A stretch of 64,000 nt of DNA from positions 37,066,678 to 37,130,677 of the forward strand of contig OY288243.1 in assembly GCA_958450325.1 (NCBI GenBank), given 5' to 3'. Both the position numbers and the translations under genes were made by a program. This DNA comes from Agrostemma githago. Its lineage: Eukaryota > Streptophyta > Magnoliopsida > Caryophyllales > Caryophyllaceae. Numbering within the stretch: position 1 is the stretch's first letter; each line of letters opens with the position of its first letter. The notes under the pieces were generated by a model. That model searched no databases, had not been told where the DNA came from, and worked only from the letters and a program-made list of their open reading frames with translations. Shown here one piece after another: positions 23,516 to 33,418 of the stretch.

Positions 23516-24359
23516 AGGTTGGAACAAAAAAGAACTATCAGAGGTTTGAACAACAAAAACTATAATAAAAAACCTATATTACACACTAAAAACTACTGTT
23601 AATAAAAAGAAACCCTATATTGCACACTATCAATCTTGTAACGCACGGATTTATCTCTGACCTTAATGAAATGTGACTTTTCTCAACAACGACTGTGGCT
23701 TTGCTCATATAACAGCATGATTGATAAAGATTAACACCCACTACGCATAACAACTACAAGTACACCTACAAACCAAGATGCAATACTCAACAACAACAAA
23801 AATACCAACAATAATAAATATAACAATGATAAAGATACCAACATAAATATTTGGAATAATAAAGCAACTTCAACGTAATAAAGCAGAAAACTACGACTAC
23901 AGGGAACCAACACAATAATAATTTGGTTTTATTAATATCCACAACACATAAGAACTCCAAGTACAACTACAAACCAATATGCAATACTCAACAACAAAAT
24001 CAAAAAAAAATACAATAATAAATAAAACAATGATAAAGAAACCAGCATAAATATTTGGAATAATAATGCAACTTCAACGTAATACAACTACACCTATAGC
24101 AGAAAAGCTACAACAACAGAAAAAGTGTGATTGTCTATCATATTAAGTGTGACTATCACGTTATAACTGTGTGACTCTTCAAATTAACAAACCAACAAAA
24201 AATGGATACATCAAAACCTGTACTCAGCGACGTGCGACTATCCGTCATATCGAGTGTGACTATCACATTATAACTGTGTGACTCTTCAAATTAACAAACC
24301 AAAAACAAAAAAAAGGAATGCAAAATGCAATATACCAAATATATATGTATATATTCATC
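23516..24359 (-). other. Intron 1 of the transposase gene with two tandem duplications
   Basis: A ~200-bp block occurs twice (about 23735-23905 and 23935-24110, sharing gcaatactcaacaacaa and ataaatatttggaataata). A ~105-bp block occurs twice (about 24135-24200 and 24240-24305, sharing gtgtgactcttcaaattaac). The latter contains the 22-bp minisatellite motif in inverse orientation (gtgtgactatcac). Confidence 0.75.
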
Positions 24360-24479
24360 TTACCTCCAACATGTTGGCCAGAAATTTTTGACTGCAAATT
24401 TTCGAGCATATGATTATCGCGTGAATCTTCGAGGAACAACACCATTGGAGCATAAAGATGTAGACCAATTTACGAATTA

Positions 24480-24600
24480 GGATTTGGTTATTTTGAATGA
24501 TGGTAGTGAGAGATTTGGGCTGAATTTCGAATTTGGGATGGTAATTATTTTGAATGATGGTAGTGAGAGATTAGGGATGGACTTCGAATTTTATTGAGGG
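24480..24600. repeat. ~60-bp tandem repeat near MULE right edge
   Basis: Two copies share attttgaatgatggtagtga followed by gagatt, then gggatgg or gggctga. It lies just beyond the transposase first exon and mirrors the 51-bp repeats by the left edge, so it is another candidate subterminal repeat. Confidence 0.65.
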
Positions 24601-24830
24601 AGTGAATTTTTTTAATAGAAAAGTGATAGAAATGGTGATTGCATGCTCTACTTTAACCTGCTGCTGCCTGCTGTTGTCTGCTGCTGCCTGCTGCTTGTCA
24701 TTCATCGTACATCCTCTCCTTTTTTTATTTTTTCTTTTTATTAATCTAAGCCATCCATCCAAACCAAATCAAGGGCCAACAACACAACTTCCCAACTTTC
24801 CAATCCACACCAAACTCTCCTGAACCCATT
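24601..24830. other. Gap with CTG-rich stretch
   Basis: No gene seen. A run of ctgctgcctgctgt-type repeats lies at 24658-24695, followed by T-rich text. Confidence 0.5.
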
Positions 24831-24851
24831 TATATATATATATATATATAT

Positions 24852-24895
<44 letters not shown>
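24831..24895. repeat. (TA)n-(GA)n microsatellite
   Basis: Alternating TA to about 24854, then GA to 24895, directly joined to the left end of the next element. Confidence 0.95.
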
Positions 24896-24898
<3 letters not shown>

Positions 24899-25137
24899 GG
24901 TTCAAATAAGGTCAACAACTATTTTAAGGTCATAAGTTTCAGTGTTAAAGTTACACAAAAAGTGCTTAAAGTTACACGAGATGAGTGATAAAGTTGCACT
25001 TTATCACTTGAAGTGATAAAAGAGCTGAATGTTACAGTTACATATCAATTTTAAACAAATGCAACTTTATCGTATGTCATCTGCAACTTTAATATAGACT
25101 TACTGACACATGGTGACCTTATTTGATCTCTACTTTT
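24893..25137. mobile_element. Small microsatellite-associated inverted-repeat element
   Basis: The left end gaggtaggttcaaataagg and the right end, read inward, gagatcaaataaggtcacc form ~25-bp imperfect terminal inverted repeats. The interior has repeated acaaaaagtg/aaagttaca text and no ORF. The ends match those of the 2.5-kb element at 40497-42987, and both sit against TA and GA/CT microsatellites. Rice micron elements also insert into TA microsatellites; kinship with them is only a suggestion. Confidence 0.72.
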
Positions 25138-25605
25138 TGCATCCCACTCCCTCTGCTTTTTGCATCCAAAGGATTAATATATTGCTCCGAATTATTGAGG
25201 AGCGTGGAGTGCTTCTAGTATTTCATCTCGTGGATACAAGATGAGAAGAACTATTGTGCAGTTAAAGGATGACGGTTTTTAACTTCTGGATATAGCAAGG
25301 GTTCGCGGCCTTTGATATTTGGTCATAAAAGGGATGAGAAGCACGTAAGAGTAGCTCCATGGGTGTGTATTAAAAAACAATTAGTGACATCCAGCTGGCT
25401 TTTGGGAAGCAATGACTTTCACGCGGATGCGCTTCCCTTGTATGTTACAGTTGCACCTCTGCCGAACTTGATGGGACAATCACCAATTTTGGGAGTTGAT
25501 TAGCCGCCTTTTTGTTATAGGATTTGATCATTTTTATTGCTTTTTTGCGTGAAAATATTAGCGCCGATGTTTTTTTCCGTGGTTTCTTTTTGTTCGGATG
25601 AAATT
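25138..25605. other. Sequence left of the LINE, possible gene fragment
   Basis: An open frame at 25312-25503 (63 codons, + strand) has a protein-like composition (KRDEKHVRVAPWVCIKKQL, later ALPLYVTVAPLPNLMGQSP) and stops at TAG. I do not recognise it. It may be an exon fragment carried in a DNA transposon interrupted by the LINE, since a CACTA end lies on the other side. Confidence 0.35.
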
Positions 25606-25621
25606 ATTAAAACAATTCTCT
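25606..25621. repeat. LINE target site duplication, left
   Basis: attaaaacaattctct is repeated exactly at 30340-30355. It precedes the T run that is the poly(A) tail of the minus-strand LINE. Confidence 0.95.
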
Positions 25622-25671
25622 TTTTTTTGGGAAAGTGTAAGTATTATATAAATGAATGAATCAAATATACA

Positions 25672-28600
25672 TTAGTTGACCATCAATCTAGAGATGAATT
25701 TGTCATCCCTCGCATTGAGTTTACCTTTCTGAACATTATTGAAATAACTTTTAAGCTCCTTAACCATATTACTATTGACTATATGAGGCTGAATCAGTAC
25801 ACCATCCACTCTACATTTGTTTCTTTGTTCCCATATGCAATATATGGTTGCATTAATCGCACTGTTCGCCACTGCTCGCTGCAATTTAGTTCCTTTCATC
25901 CCGTCACGCCATCCGTTTGTGTTCCTTTTGCTAAGATCTTGCTCGATCCACTTCTCTATACTCATCAGTATTCTTCTGCTGTACTCGCATTCCCAAAAGA
26001 GATGCTCGATTTTCTCTTCCTGCACACCGCAAATGATGCATAGGTCGTCCGGCGCCACATTCAGGTTATGTAGCTTGGCCTTCGTGTTCATTGCGTTATG
26101 TTGGTACATCCACGCAATCATTCTGTGTTTCGGGACTGTCCGTTTGTTCCATATCTGTCTATGCCAACTCACTTCATCTTCTTTTTCTCTGATCCAGTGG
26201 TATCCTTTAGCTGTGGTATACTGATTAGTGTCATTCCATTCTCCACCTTCAATTCCATTTTTTAGCCTGTCTTTCACCTTGCAGATCCGTCTCCATCCCC
26301 AGCCTACATCTGTAGGGGGACAATACTGAAGCCATGGTTGTCCTTTCAGATAAATCGAATTGACCCAGGTTACCCAAGGCTTTGTCGGGTGTTTCATGAC
26401 CCACCAAACCAATTTTCCGATAGCCGCTTTGTTCCAATTTGCACATTGTGTCAAATTTAGTCCCCCTTCTTTATACGGGACGCAGACCTTCCTCCACGAA
26501 ACAAGAGGAGGCCTCGTATAAATAGTCCCGCCTTCCCAGAGATAGGTTCTGCACATACCTTCAATTTGTTTGATAATCCCATTAAGAAGAAAGAAGATAC
26601 TTACCCAGTAATTATGGAGAGTGGAAAGGACCGATTTGATTAGCACTAACCGGCCTGCATAAGACAACTTTCTCGCTCCCAAACGTCTAATTCTTTCAGT
26701 AATATTGTGAACCAAAGGCTGGCAATCGAGGATTGAAAGGCGACCAGACTTAATCGGGACCCCTAAGTATTTAAATGGTAATACCCCTGGCTTGCATCCT
26801 GACACTGCTATAATGTCTTGCTGAATTCCTTTGCTAACTCCGTTAAAGTAAATGTTTGACTTACCTTTACTAAGTTGAAGACCCGAAGCCTTGGAGAACG
26901 TAGCAAATGTACGCAACAGTACCATCATCGACGGGATATCCCCTTTACTGAATAAGAGAAGATCATCGGCGAACATTAGATTAACTAACTTCAGCTGCTT
27001 GCATTGGGGATGATATCTGAATTCCCTCGTTTCTGTAGTGTACTTGAGCAGTCGGGTGAGATATTCCATGCAAATTGTGAACAATAGCGGCGATAACGGG
27101 TCTCCCTGTCTCAACCCTCGCTTCCCATGAAAGAATCCAAAGGATTCCCCATTAAGATTAAGGGAGAAAGAGGCCATGGAGACGCATTGAAGTAGCAGGT
27201 TTCGAAATTGGTCTGGTATGTTCAGCTGCTGTAACATTTGATTCAGAAATTCCCATTCGACTGTGTCATATGCTTTTTGCATATCCATCTTTATCATACA
27301 CCTCGGCGAAACGGCTTTCCTCGAATATAATCTCACTAAATCTTGGCATATGAGAATGTTTTCCACAATGCTTCTCCCCCGAATAAATCCCCCTTGGACT
27401 GGTGAAATGATATCGGGTCCAACTTGTGCTAGTCTCTTGCATAGGATTTTGGATATACACTTGTACACCGTATTACAGCAAGCAATTGGCCGAAATTGCA
27501 GAACCGAAGAAGGTCTTTCAATTTTTGGAATAAGCGGCAGTAGCATTAAGCTGCGTCAACAGTCTGCCAGACTTGAAAAAATCTAAGATAGCATTACACA
27601 CATCATCTCCGACAATGTCCCACGCATCTTTGAAGAATTTACTTGAGTATCCATCGGGTCCCGGGGCCTTATCATTGGGAATGCTAAACATCGTATCCCG
27701 AATTTCTTCTCTAGTGACCGAATTATTAAGGATTTCACAGTGACCTGCATTGCATACTGGTCCAAGCCGCATAACATGTCCCACAACTTTGATAGTATCT
27801 TTATTTTCTCCCAAAAGTTCTCTATAGAACCCTAGGAATGCTTCTTGGATTGCTTCTGAACTAGTATGTATCCTCCCATGTTTATCCTCAATTTGATTCA
27901 CTGTATTCTTAATCCTCCGAGCTTTCAGTGATCCATGGAATACAGCAGTGTTTGCATCGCTCTCCTTTAGCCAGTGAATCTTAGCCTTTTGTTTTAGATA
28001 ACTCATTCTAGCCGTGTTCAAACGCCTAAACGCCTCCATAGCCTCAATCTCCTCTCTAATCAGATCGTGGTTTCCCATATTAATGGATAAATCTGTCTGT
28101 ATATCCTGAAGTTTGACCTGTGCAATGTCAGTTTGGAGTACAATCTCTTGAAATACCTCCTTGTCCAGCTGCTTCAGAGGTCTCTTAAGTCTCTTTAGTT
28201 TCTGAACAAGGCGGAACATTTTTGTCCCTTCCAACTCCTGAATCCAAGAGGTCCTAACAGTAGACTCAAACCCTGATGCCTGACTCCACATATTATAGAA
28301 CTTAAAAGGACGATTTCGCTTCGTCAGGCTAACAACTCTTTTAATCACACATGGATTGTGGTCGAACAAGCCTTCAGGTAGGAAGTGAGCCCTGCAGTTC
28401 TCAAAGATCCCAATCCAATCTTGATTGACCAAAGCTCTGTCAAGTCTACTATATAACCTATCCTCCGGTGGTTGTTTATTGTTCCACGTATAGTAGGCTC
28501 CCATGGCAGGACAATCCACCAACGAACACTGAGTGATACAATTTTGGAAAGGTATCGCCTCGTTGATATTGAAACTCCCACCCAATCGTTCTTCTTGAGT

Positions 28601-29035
28601 CAGCACGCAGTTGAAATCACCCCCGACTAACCATGCTCCTTGAATGCTATTGTTAATATGGATCAAATCATGCCATAGCACTTCTCTTTCAGCTATTTTA
28701 TTGAAGGCATACACAATGGTGACATTAAAATTCACATTCTCATCAATATCCTGGACTGTACAATGAATAAGCTGGGATGTGTACTTATGAAACTGAATAT
28801 AATACTTCCTTGGATCCCAAAGAACCCAAATACGACCTCTAGGGTGCATATGATTATTTGTAGAGATGCTCCACTTATTAAAACTATGGTTCATCACCTT
28901 ATTCAAATTGGAAGACTTGATCTTTGTTTCTAATAAACCATAAAGACCAATGTTATTCCTTTGTAAAAACTTATTTATATCACATTGCTTCTCCATCCTA
29001 TTCATACCTCCCACATTCCAAAAACCAACATTCAT
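25672..29035 (-). pseudogene. LINE ORF2: endonuclease and reverse transcriptase, one frameshift
   Basis: The first part (29035-27518) is an APE-type endonuclease: MNVGFWNVGGMN, GLLETKI, GGDFNCVLTQEERLGG, SRLDRALVNQDW, then LFDHNPC. The second part (27546-25672) is reverse transcriptase: LIPKIERPSSVLQFRPIACC, KMDMQKAYDTVEW, GLRQGDPLSPLLF and FADDLLLFSKGD (FADD in place of YADD). A C-terminal zinc-binding region follows (CIICGVQEEKIEHLFWEC). The two parts join near 27530-27545, where NATAAYSKN gives way to LLPLIPKIE: a single-base frameshift. In life the protein nicks DNA and primes cDNA at the nick. The start codon overlaps the ORF1 stop (atga). Confidence 0.95.
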
Positions 29036-30303
29036 GGGGATATTTGAGAAGAGAAAGTAACCGTTCTTCCCCCTACCGGGGACTGCTTTCTTGTGAGGAT
29101 TTGCTTGAATGTAGGACTGAGTTCCGCCTCAATACAGATATCCACAGATGTCATACCCGAATTTTGGCCCGCTTCCTTCTCACCTGATCCGCTTTCTCCT
29201 GATACCTTGTTGTTTAACTGTACTTCCTCATTCTCTACACCTTTCTTGGGTAGATCAGTATAGTTAATTATAGCTGCAGGTGGTTCAATTGCCATGTCCT
29301 GAGTCTGCACCCTATCCTTCTGTTTATCCACTATCTTCCACACCCTCTGTTTCCTCTCCACAGGCTTGTGACTTTGGATGCGATAGTTTTTCTTTTCATG
29401 CCCCATTCTCTTGCATCCATCACAAATTATAGGTTTCCAATCGTAGTCTACCTGAATCTTCAATAAGGCTCCAGTCTCATCCTTAAATTGCACCGTTTCA
29501 GGAAAACTTTGTCCCAATTTAACCTCTACTAGGACTCTAGCAAATCCTAGTCTTGTCTTTTGCGCAGTGGCATCATCTCTTTTGATCATAGGCCCTATAA
29601 TACCAGCTATCTTGCTTAGGCTATTGCCCAAAAATTTTAACGGTAGTTTATGGAGACGGATCCAGGTTGGCAGCACTTTCACCTCCTCCTTTTCCAAGTC
29701 AATATCAGGCTTCCATTCCTTGATGATCACTGGCTTATTATCAAAAAGGTGATAACCAGCCTGCAACACGATGTTCTTAACTGCTTCAGTAGGAAATCGC
29801 ACCAGAAAAACTCCATTTGGCATGAAGGAAATTTTCTCAATGTTGTGTAATTTCCATATCCTCTTTAGGAATCCTTCCATGACTTGCCATGGTGGGTTCG
29901 CGCCAACTACAAACCCATAGATGGCCATTTTCCAGTAATCAATCTCTGTTTGTACATCCTCAATATCCAATTGTAAGATATCATCGTTGGATTCCGGTAC
30001 TATCTTATTTCCCTGTCTAGTGAGCCAAGGTCCTCCATCATCTTCCACAATTTCATTTGCTTGGGCACTTGTATTCGCTAGAACATCCGCAATAGAATTC
30101 TCAACGCTCACATTGTCCTCACCCTGGATATCGTAAGATGGAATACCCAAGATATCCTGCATGGACTTCTCCCGTAAGGGTGCATCCATGGCAGGATTCG
30201 CAACGACGCTTCCTTTACGCTTCTCACTCTCATCTGATCGCTTCCTTTGCCTTCGCTTAGTGATGTTGTGAAGTGACGACTCCGTCGAAGGAGACCGGAC
30301 CAT
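29032..30303 (-). CDS. LINE ORF1: nucleic-acid-binding protein
   Basis: An intact 423-residue ORF. Residues about 115-250 match the DUF4283-type domain of plant LINE ORF1 (WKMAIYGFVVGANPPWQVM, FLKRIWKLHNIEKISFMPNG, IRLHKLPLKFLG). A zinc knuckle follows at about 290 (CDGCKRMGHEKKNY), in which the fourth ligand Cys is replaced by Tyr. The C-terminal third is polar and low-complexity. The role is RNA binding and particle formation. The stop TGA overlaps the ORF2 ATG. Confidence 0.9.
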   Translation of the reverse strand: MVRSPSTESSLHNITKRRQRKRSDESEKRKGSVVANPAMDAPLREKSMQDILGIPSYDIQGEDNVSVENSIADVLANTSAQANEIVEDDGGPWLTRQGNKIVPESNDDILQLDIEDVQTEIDYWKMAIYGFVVGANPPWQVMEGFLKRIWKLHNIEKISFMPNGVFLVRFPTEAVKNIVLQAGYHLFDNKPVIIKEWKPDIDLEKEEVKVLPTWIRLHKLPLKFLGNSLSKIAGIIGPMIKRDDATAQKTRLGFARVLVEVKLGQSFPETVQFKDETGALLKIQVDYDWKPIICDGCKRMGHEKKNYRIQSHKPVERKQRVWKIVDKQKDRVQTQDMAIEPPAAIINYTDLPKKGVENEEVQLNNKVSGESGSGEKEAGQNSGMTSVDICIEAELSPTFKQILTRKQSPVGGRTVTFSSQISP

Positions 30304-30339
30304 CGTGTCACAGTCAACCCACCCAATCGCCTCTTCGAC

Positions 30340-30355
30340 ATTAAAACAATTCTCT
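30340..30355. repeat. LINE target site duplication, right
   Basis: Exact copy of 25606-25621. Confidence 0.95.
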
Positions 30356-30777
30356 CTAATGGGTAATGTATTTAATTTGACAATGCAATTTTATGGTATA
30401 AAAATTGTTTTTGGATATACACTTGCCAAATTATTGATGTTTATTTTTTTATCGTAGATAGTGTTTGTTTAAAATGCTATAAAAAATCCATTAATATAAA
30501 TGACAACAAAAGTAAGTGTGATGCCAAAAATTGTCGAGAGTAAGCTTATTCCCGAAGCAAAAAAGCGTGGTTATTTGGAAAACCTAATGACGCAATTAAG
30601 CGTTGATAATCTCGACAAAATAAAGCGATCCCAAGTTTGACGCACAAAAGCATCAAAAATTCCTTACGCCCCAAAAGGTGACGCTTTACAGAAGCGTCGA
30701 GAATAAAAATACTGACGAATGTAAGTGTCGAGAATGACCCTAAAAAGTTTCGCAATTATCAGGTATTTATAGTAGTG
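30356..30777. mobile_element. CACTA terminal relic
   Basis: The segment ends tttatagtagtg, the right-hand CACTA signature, and before it carries gaagcgtcgagaat-type subterminal repeats. The same repeats and spacing occur at the right end of the CACTA element at 44463-48929 (gaagcgtcgagaaaa at about 48842). The left terminus is not found. The LINE at 25622 probably interrupted this element. Confidence 0.65.
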
Positions 30778-30779
30778 GT

Positions 30780-30905
30780 TGTATATAATCCATCCAAGGA
30801 CATCATTGTACATATTTCTATATTAGTTGTATATAACACATCTAGTTACATATTAGATTGGTTCACTTTATTAGAATAAATCATAAGTTATATTCACTGT
30901 ATTCT
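30780..30905. repeat. Direct repeat copy 1
   Basis: Shares tacatatttctatattagtt and following text with 31720-31815, about 940 bp away. The 663-bp MITE sits between the copies. Confidence 0.8.
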
Positions 30906-30929
30906 TAACTATGTGTATCATATTTTTAA

Positions 30930-31592
30930 GGGTTTTTCTACGTTGTACCCTTCTGTTTTTTCGTTTTCTACCATGTACCCCTCCTATTTTCAAAACCCCC
31001 ACTAATACCCATGTAGTTGATTAACTTCATAAAACGTGACATAATCACAATTATCCGTCTAATGCTCCGTTAATTAGATGGCATGACAGTGATTCTAGGC
31101 TATGACATAAACAACTTTGACGACCTTGGTTTGTATTCCCTCCATTTTCCCCTAACTTTTTATCTATTTCATTAATTTTTCCCATTTTCCTCATTTTATG
31201 CACCAACTTCTTATTTTTTTTTACCTAATTGATTTTCCTCCACTTTCACCCCAACTTATTCTTTAGCTTAAAATAATGATATTTTACTGATTTCTAACGA
31301 AATTAATTTAATCACATTAATAAACAAAGCATTAATGTTGCACTTAAAATAAAGAGTTAAAGAATTATGATAAAATGAAGAAAAAAATCAGAAATTATGC
31401 ATGCAAAATTAGAATTAGGGAAAACATAGGAGACGGAGATGGAAATTAATTAGGGTTTTTGAGTAGAATAATTGTAATTAGGTCACATTTAATGAAATTA
31501 ATCAACTACAAGGGTATAAGTGAGCGTTTAGAAAACAGGAGGGGTATATGGTAGAAAACGGAAAAATAGGTGGGTACAACGTAGAAAAACCC
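30930..31592. mobile_element. MITE with long inverted repeats and 9-bp TSD (MULE type)
   Basis: Starts gggtttttctacgttgtacc and ends with its exact reverse complement. The arms stay paired for about 110 bases (tgtagttgattaacttcat on the left; atgaaattaatcaactaca on the right). The 9-bp target duplication tatttttaa at 30921-30929 and 31593-31601 is perfect, which points to the Mutator superfamily. No ORF is present. Confidence 0.92.
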
Positions 31593-32113
31593 TATTTTTA
31601 ATTAAGAAACACAGTAAATTTTATTGCATATAGGGCCAGTTGAACACAATTGAATGTATTGATAATCTTTAAACAAGATTTATGAAGAACAAAATAAAGC
31701 AAATATCAAGTTCATTTACAAAATAATCCATCCAATGACATCATTGTACATATTTCTATATTAGTTGTATATAACCCATCTAATTATATCTTAGATTGGT
31801 TCATTTTACTGGAGCATTCATAATCCGTCAAAGATACCCTTATGTACACATACACATACAAACACTTGATAAGTAACTAAGTTTATAGGAAATGTACATA
31901 AGTTCAAATTGATATGAGGATCTTCTTGTATATAGTAACAAACATTACATATATAAGGATAAAACAAAATATAGTTATATTTTATACATATTGATAAAAA
32001 TTACATTGCATATATAAGGATAAAACAAAATTAGTTATATTTTATACATGTGGATAAAATTTCTTAGCTCAAACAAATATGCAGAAAAGGTAGAATGATC
32101 GACGAAACACTTT
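31593..32113. other. AT-rich flank of the F-box pseudogene
   Basis: Contains the second copy of the direct repeat (31720-31815) and a block (31626-31720, ccagttgaacacaattgaat) that recurs at 33905-33990 by the second F-box gene. A short repeat (acaaaattagttatatttta) occurs twice near 31965-32045. No gene seen. Confidence 0.6.
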
Positions 32114-32626
32114 TTATGGAACACCTTCAAAAATTTCTCTTTCTGCTTCTTCATGAGAAGAACCATGAAGATGTGCCACATCTTCTGGAGATCGAAGTCG
32201 AAGTTGCATATTACGCAGTATATTTCTACAAAGTAGATCATTAGTCAAATAGCATCAGCATTGCTTAGACAACAAGATACCATTCCTATGAACTGAAACT
32301 AATCCATTCTCAATGGTTCCATGCACACTCATGTTGTATTCCATTTCTAAAAGAAGAGAATGAGGATGTAGTATTTGACCCCACCTCTTGCAAACAAGAG
32401 TCAATTTTGCAAACTCTTCCTTTCGAAAAGTAGGGTTGAACTTTTTGAAAATTATTTCCATTATATCTTCATTTTCAAAAACATTTTCAAATGATTCAAC
32501 ATATGGACTTGAAATAGGTCCATAAAATTCAATAAATATAAAAGGCAACTTCTCCTTCTTTTGAGAAGCAAACCACAATTTATGTTGCTTAAAATTGTAT
32601 ATCCATTCATCACATGTAACATTCAT
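32114..32626 (-). pseudogene. F-box protein gene 1, premature stop
   Basis: Start Met at 32626 (MNVTCDEWIYNFKQHKLWF). An F-box-like motif lies at about residues 56-95: ENEDIMEIIFKKFNPTF, then LTLVCKRWGQIL. F-box proteins recruit substrates to SCF ubiquitin ligases. The frame stops at 32255-32257 (TGA), but the same frame reads on as YLTNDLLCRNILRN to a TAA at 32114-32116. The paralogue at 34086 has CRRYLTDN where this one has C*CYLTND, so an Arg codon (CGA) probably became TGA. The open part is 123 residues, short for an F-box protein. A TATA element and a CT-rich leader suggest the promoter is still there. Confidence 0.6.
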
Positions 32627-32747
32627 CTTTTCTTCTGTATATATGTGTAGAGAAAGGAAGAGAGAAAAAGAGATACAGAGAGACAGACAGAGTGAGAATA
32701 TTGATAGTTGAGTACTGTAAGAGTTGAGTGTGTTGAGAATATGGGTA

Positions 32748-32753
32748 TTTATA
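32748..32753 (-). promoter_or_regulatory. TATA box of F-box gene 1
   Basis: TATAAA on the - strand, within tctataaatac, about 120 bases upstream of the ATG. It is followed by a CT-rich leader (32635-32695). The spacing fits a plant promoter with a 5' untranslated region of 80-100 bases. Confidence 0.55.
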
Positions 32754-32849
32754 GATAATAAATGTATAATTTTTACTGTACATAGCACAAGTTTTTATAC
32801 AAAAAGATTTTAATGACAAAACCCAATAAGATATGTTTGAAATTTAATT

Positions 32850-33418
32850 GGGTTTTTCTATGGGGTACCCCTTAACTATCGACTTTTCCAAGTGGTACCC
32901 CCGCCCTTTTCGAATTACAAGATGTACCCCTAAACTTTGTAAATTAGTCTATATTGTAACCAAAGTTATAATTTTCCAACAGAAATTTCTCAATTGATGA
33001 TATAAATAGTGATTATTCCCTATTTTACTTTCATCAACCATGATATATTTCTTCAATTTGCATCATTTACTCGAAAAAATCCATTCCACCACACTACGAC
33101 ATGGGGGTGACGGAGGGATTGAGGTTGACGGATTTAAAAGAGTGAGGGAGATTGGTCGATGTCGGCCGACAACAGAGTGCGTTTTGATGGGCATTTGGTG
33201 GCTTGATGAATGGTAAAGAAAAAGAGGTGGTTTGTAGCATCAAATTGGATTGATTAATATGTTAATTATTCATTTTAAAAAAATAATTGTAATACACTTA
33301 TCACTTTGGTTATGATATGGACTGATAGGTAAAGTTTAGGGTACACCATGTAATTCGAAAAAGGCGGGGGTACCACTTGGAAAAGCCAATAGTTGAGGGG
33401 TATCCCATAGAAAAACCC
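32850..33418. mobile_element. MITE related to the 30930 element
   Basis: The ends gggtttttctatggggtacc and ggtatcccatagaaaaaccc are near-perfect inverted repeats, and pairing extends over ~100 bases (aagtggtacccccgcc against ggcgggggtaccactt). The outer gggtttttct is shared with the MITE at 30930. The flanks give only an imperfect 9-bp duplication (aatttaatt against gatttaatt). No ORF. Confidence 0.82.

Larger units (their letters stand above)
20760..24445 (-). pseudogene. FAR1-type MULE transposase
   Basis: Domain order is complete. Exon 1 (24445-24364) opens MVLFLEDSRDNHML and has a gtaag donor; exon 2 starts at 23506 with VEDTVIVPYVGQ. Next come a FAR1 DNA-binding domain (FYQSYASYFGFEAKR to EEHNHDLVMV), a MULE transposase core (VVSFDPTYGTN, then VFTPFTGMDNHKRSVTFCGA, and CYIITDQD with CTWHIM), a SWIM zinc finger (CRKFCRYGILCRH), and a zinc knuckle CKYCKRMGHHDKRNC. 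Damage: TAG at 23109-23111, TAG at 22791-22793, TAA near 22706, a frameshift near 22100 and TGA inside the SWIM finger. The CACTA insertion truncates the 3' end. It would act in the nucleus, cutting and moving the element. Confidence 0.88.
9496..24600. mobile_element. Decayed autonomous MULE with ULP1 and FAR1-type transposase
   Basis: Two convergent multi-exon genes lie here: ULP1-like protease sequence on + (9713-15688) and a FAR1/MULE transposase on - (20760-24445). Both have introns filled with the same ~22-bp repeat, which ties them into one unit. Plant MULEs carrying ULP1-like genes are known (Kaonashi-type elements of Arabidopsis). I could not find terminal inverted repeats, so it may be a non-TIR MULE, and both outer limits are approximate. 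Without the CACTA insertion the unit is about 11.5 kb. Several nonsense changes show that it is no longer autonomous. Confidence 0.65.
25622..30339 (-). mobile_element. LINE retrotransposon, near full length
   Basis: 4718 bp between perfect 16-bp target duplications, with a short poly(A) tail (T run at 25621-25628) and two ORFs in plant LINE (L1-type) order: nucleic-acid-binding ORF1, then endonuclease/reverse-transcriptase ORF2. Only 36 bases lie upstream of ORF1, so the 5' end may be slightly truncated. One frameshift in ORF2 is the main visible defect, so the insertion is young. Confidence 0.95.
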
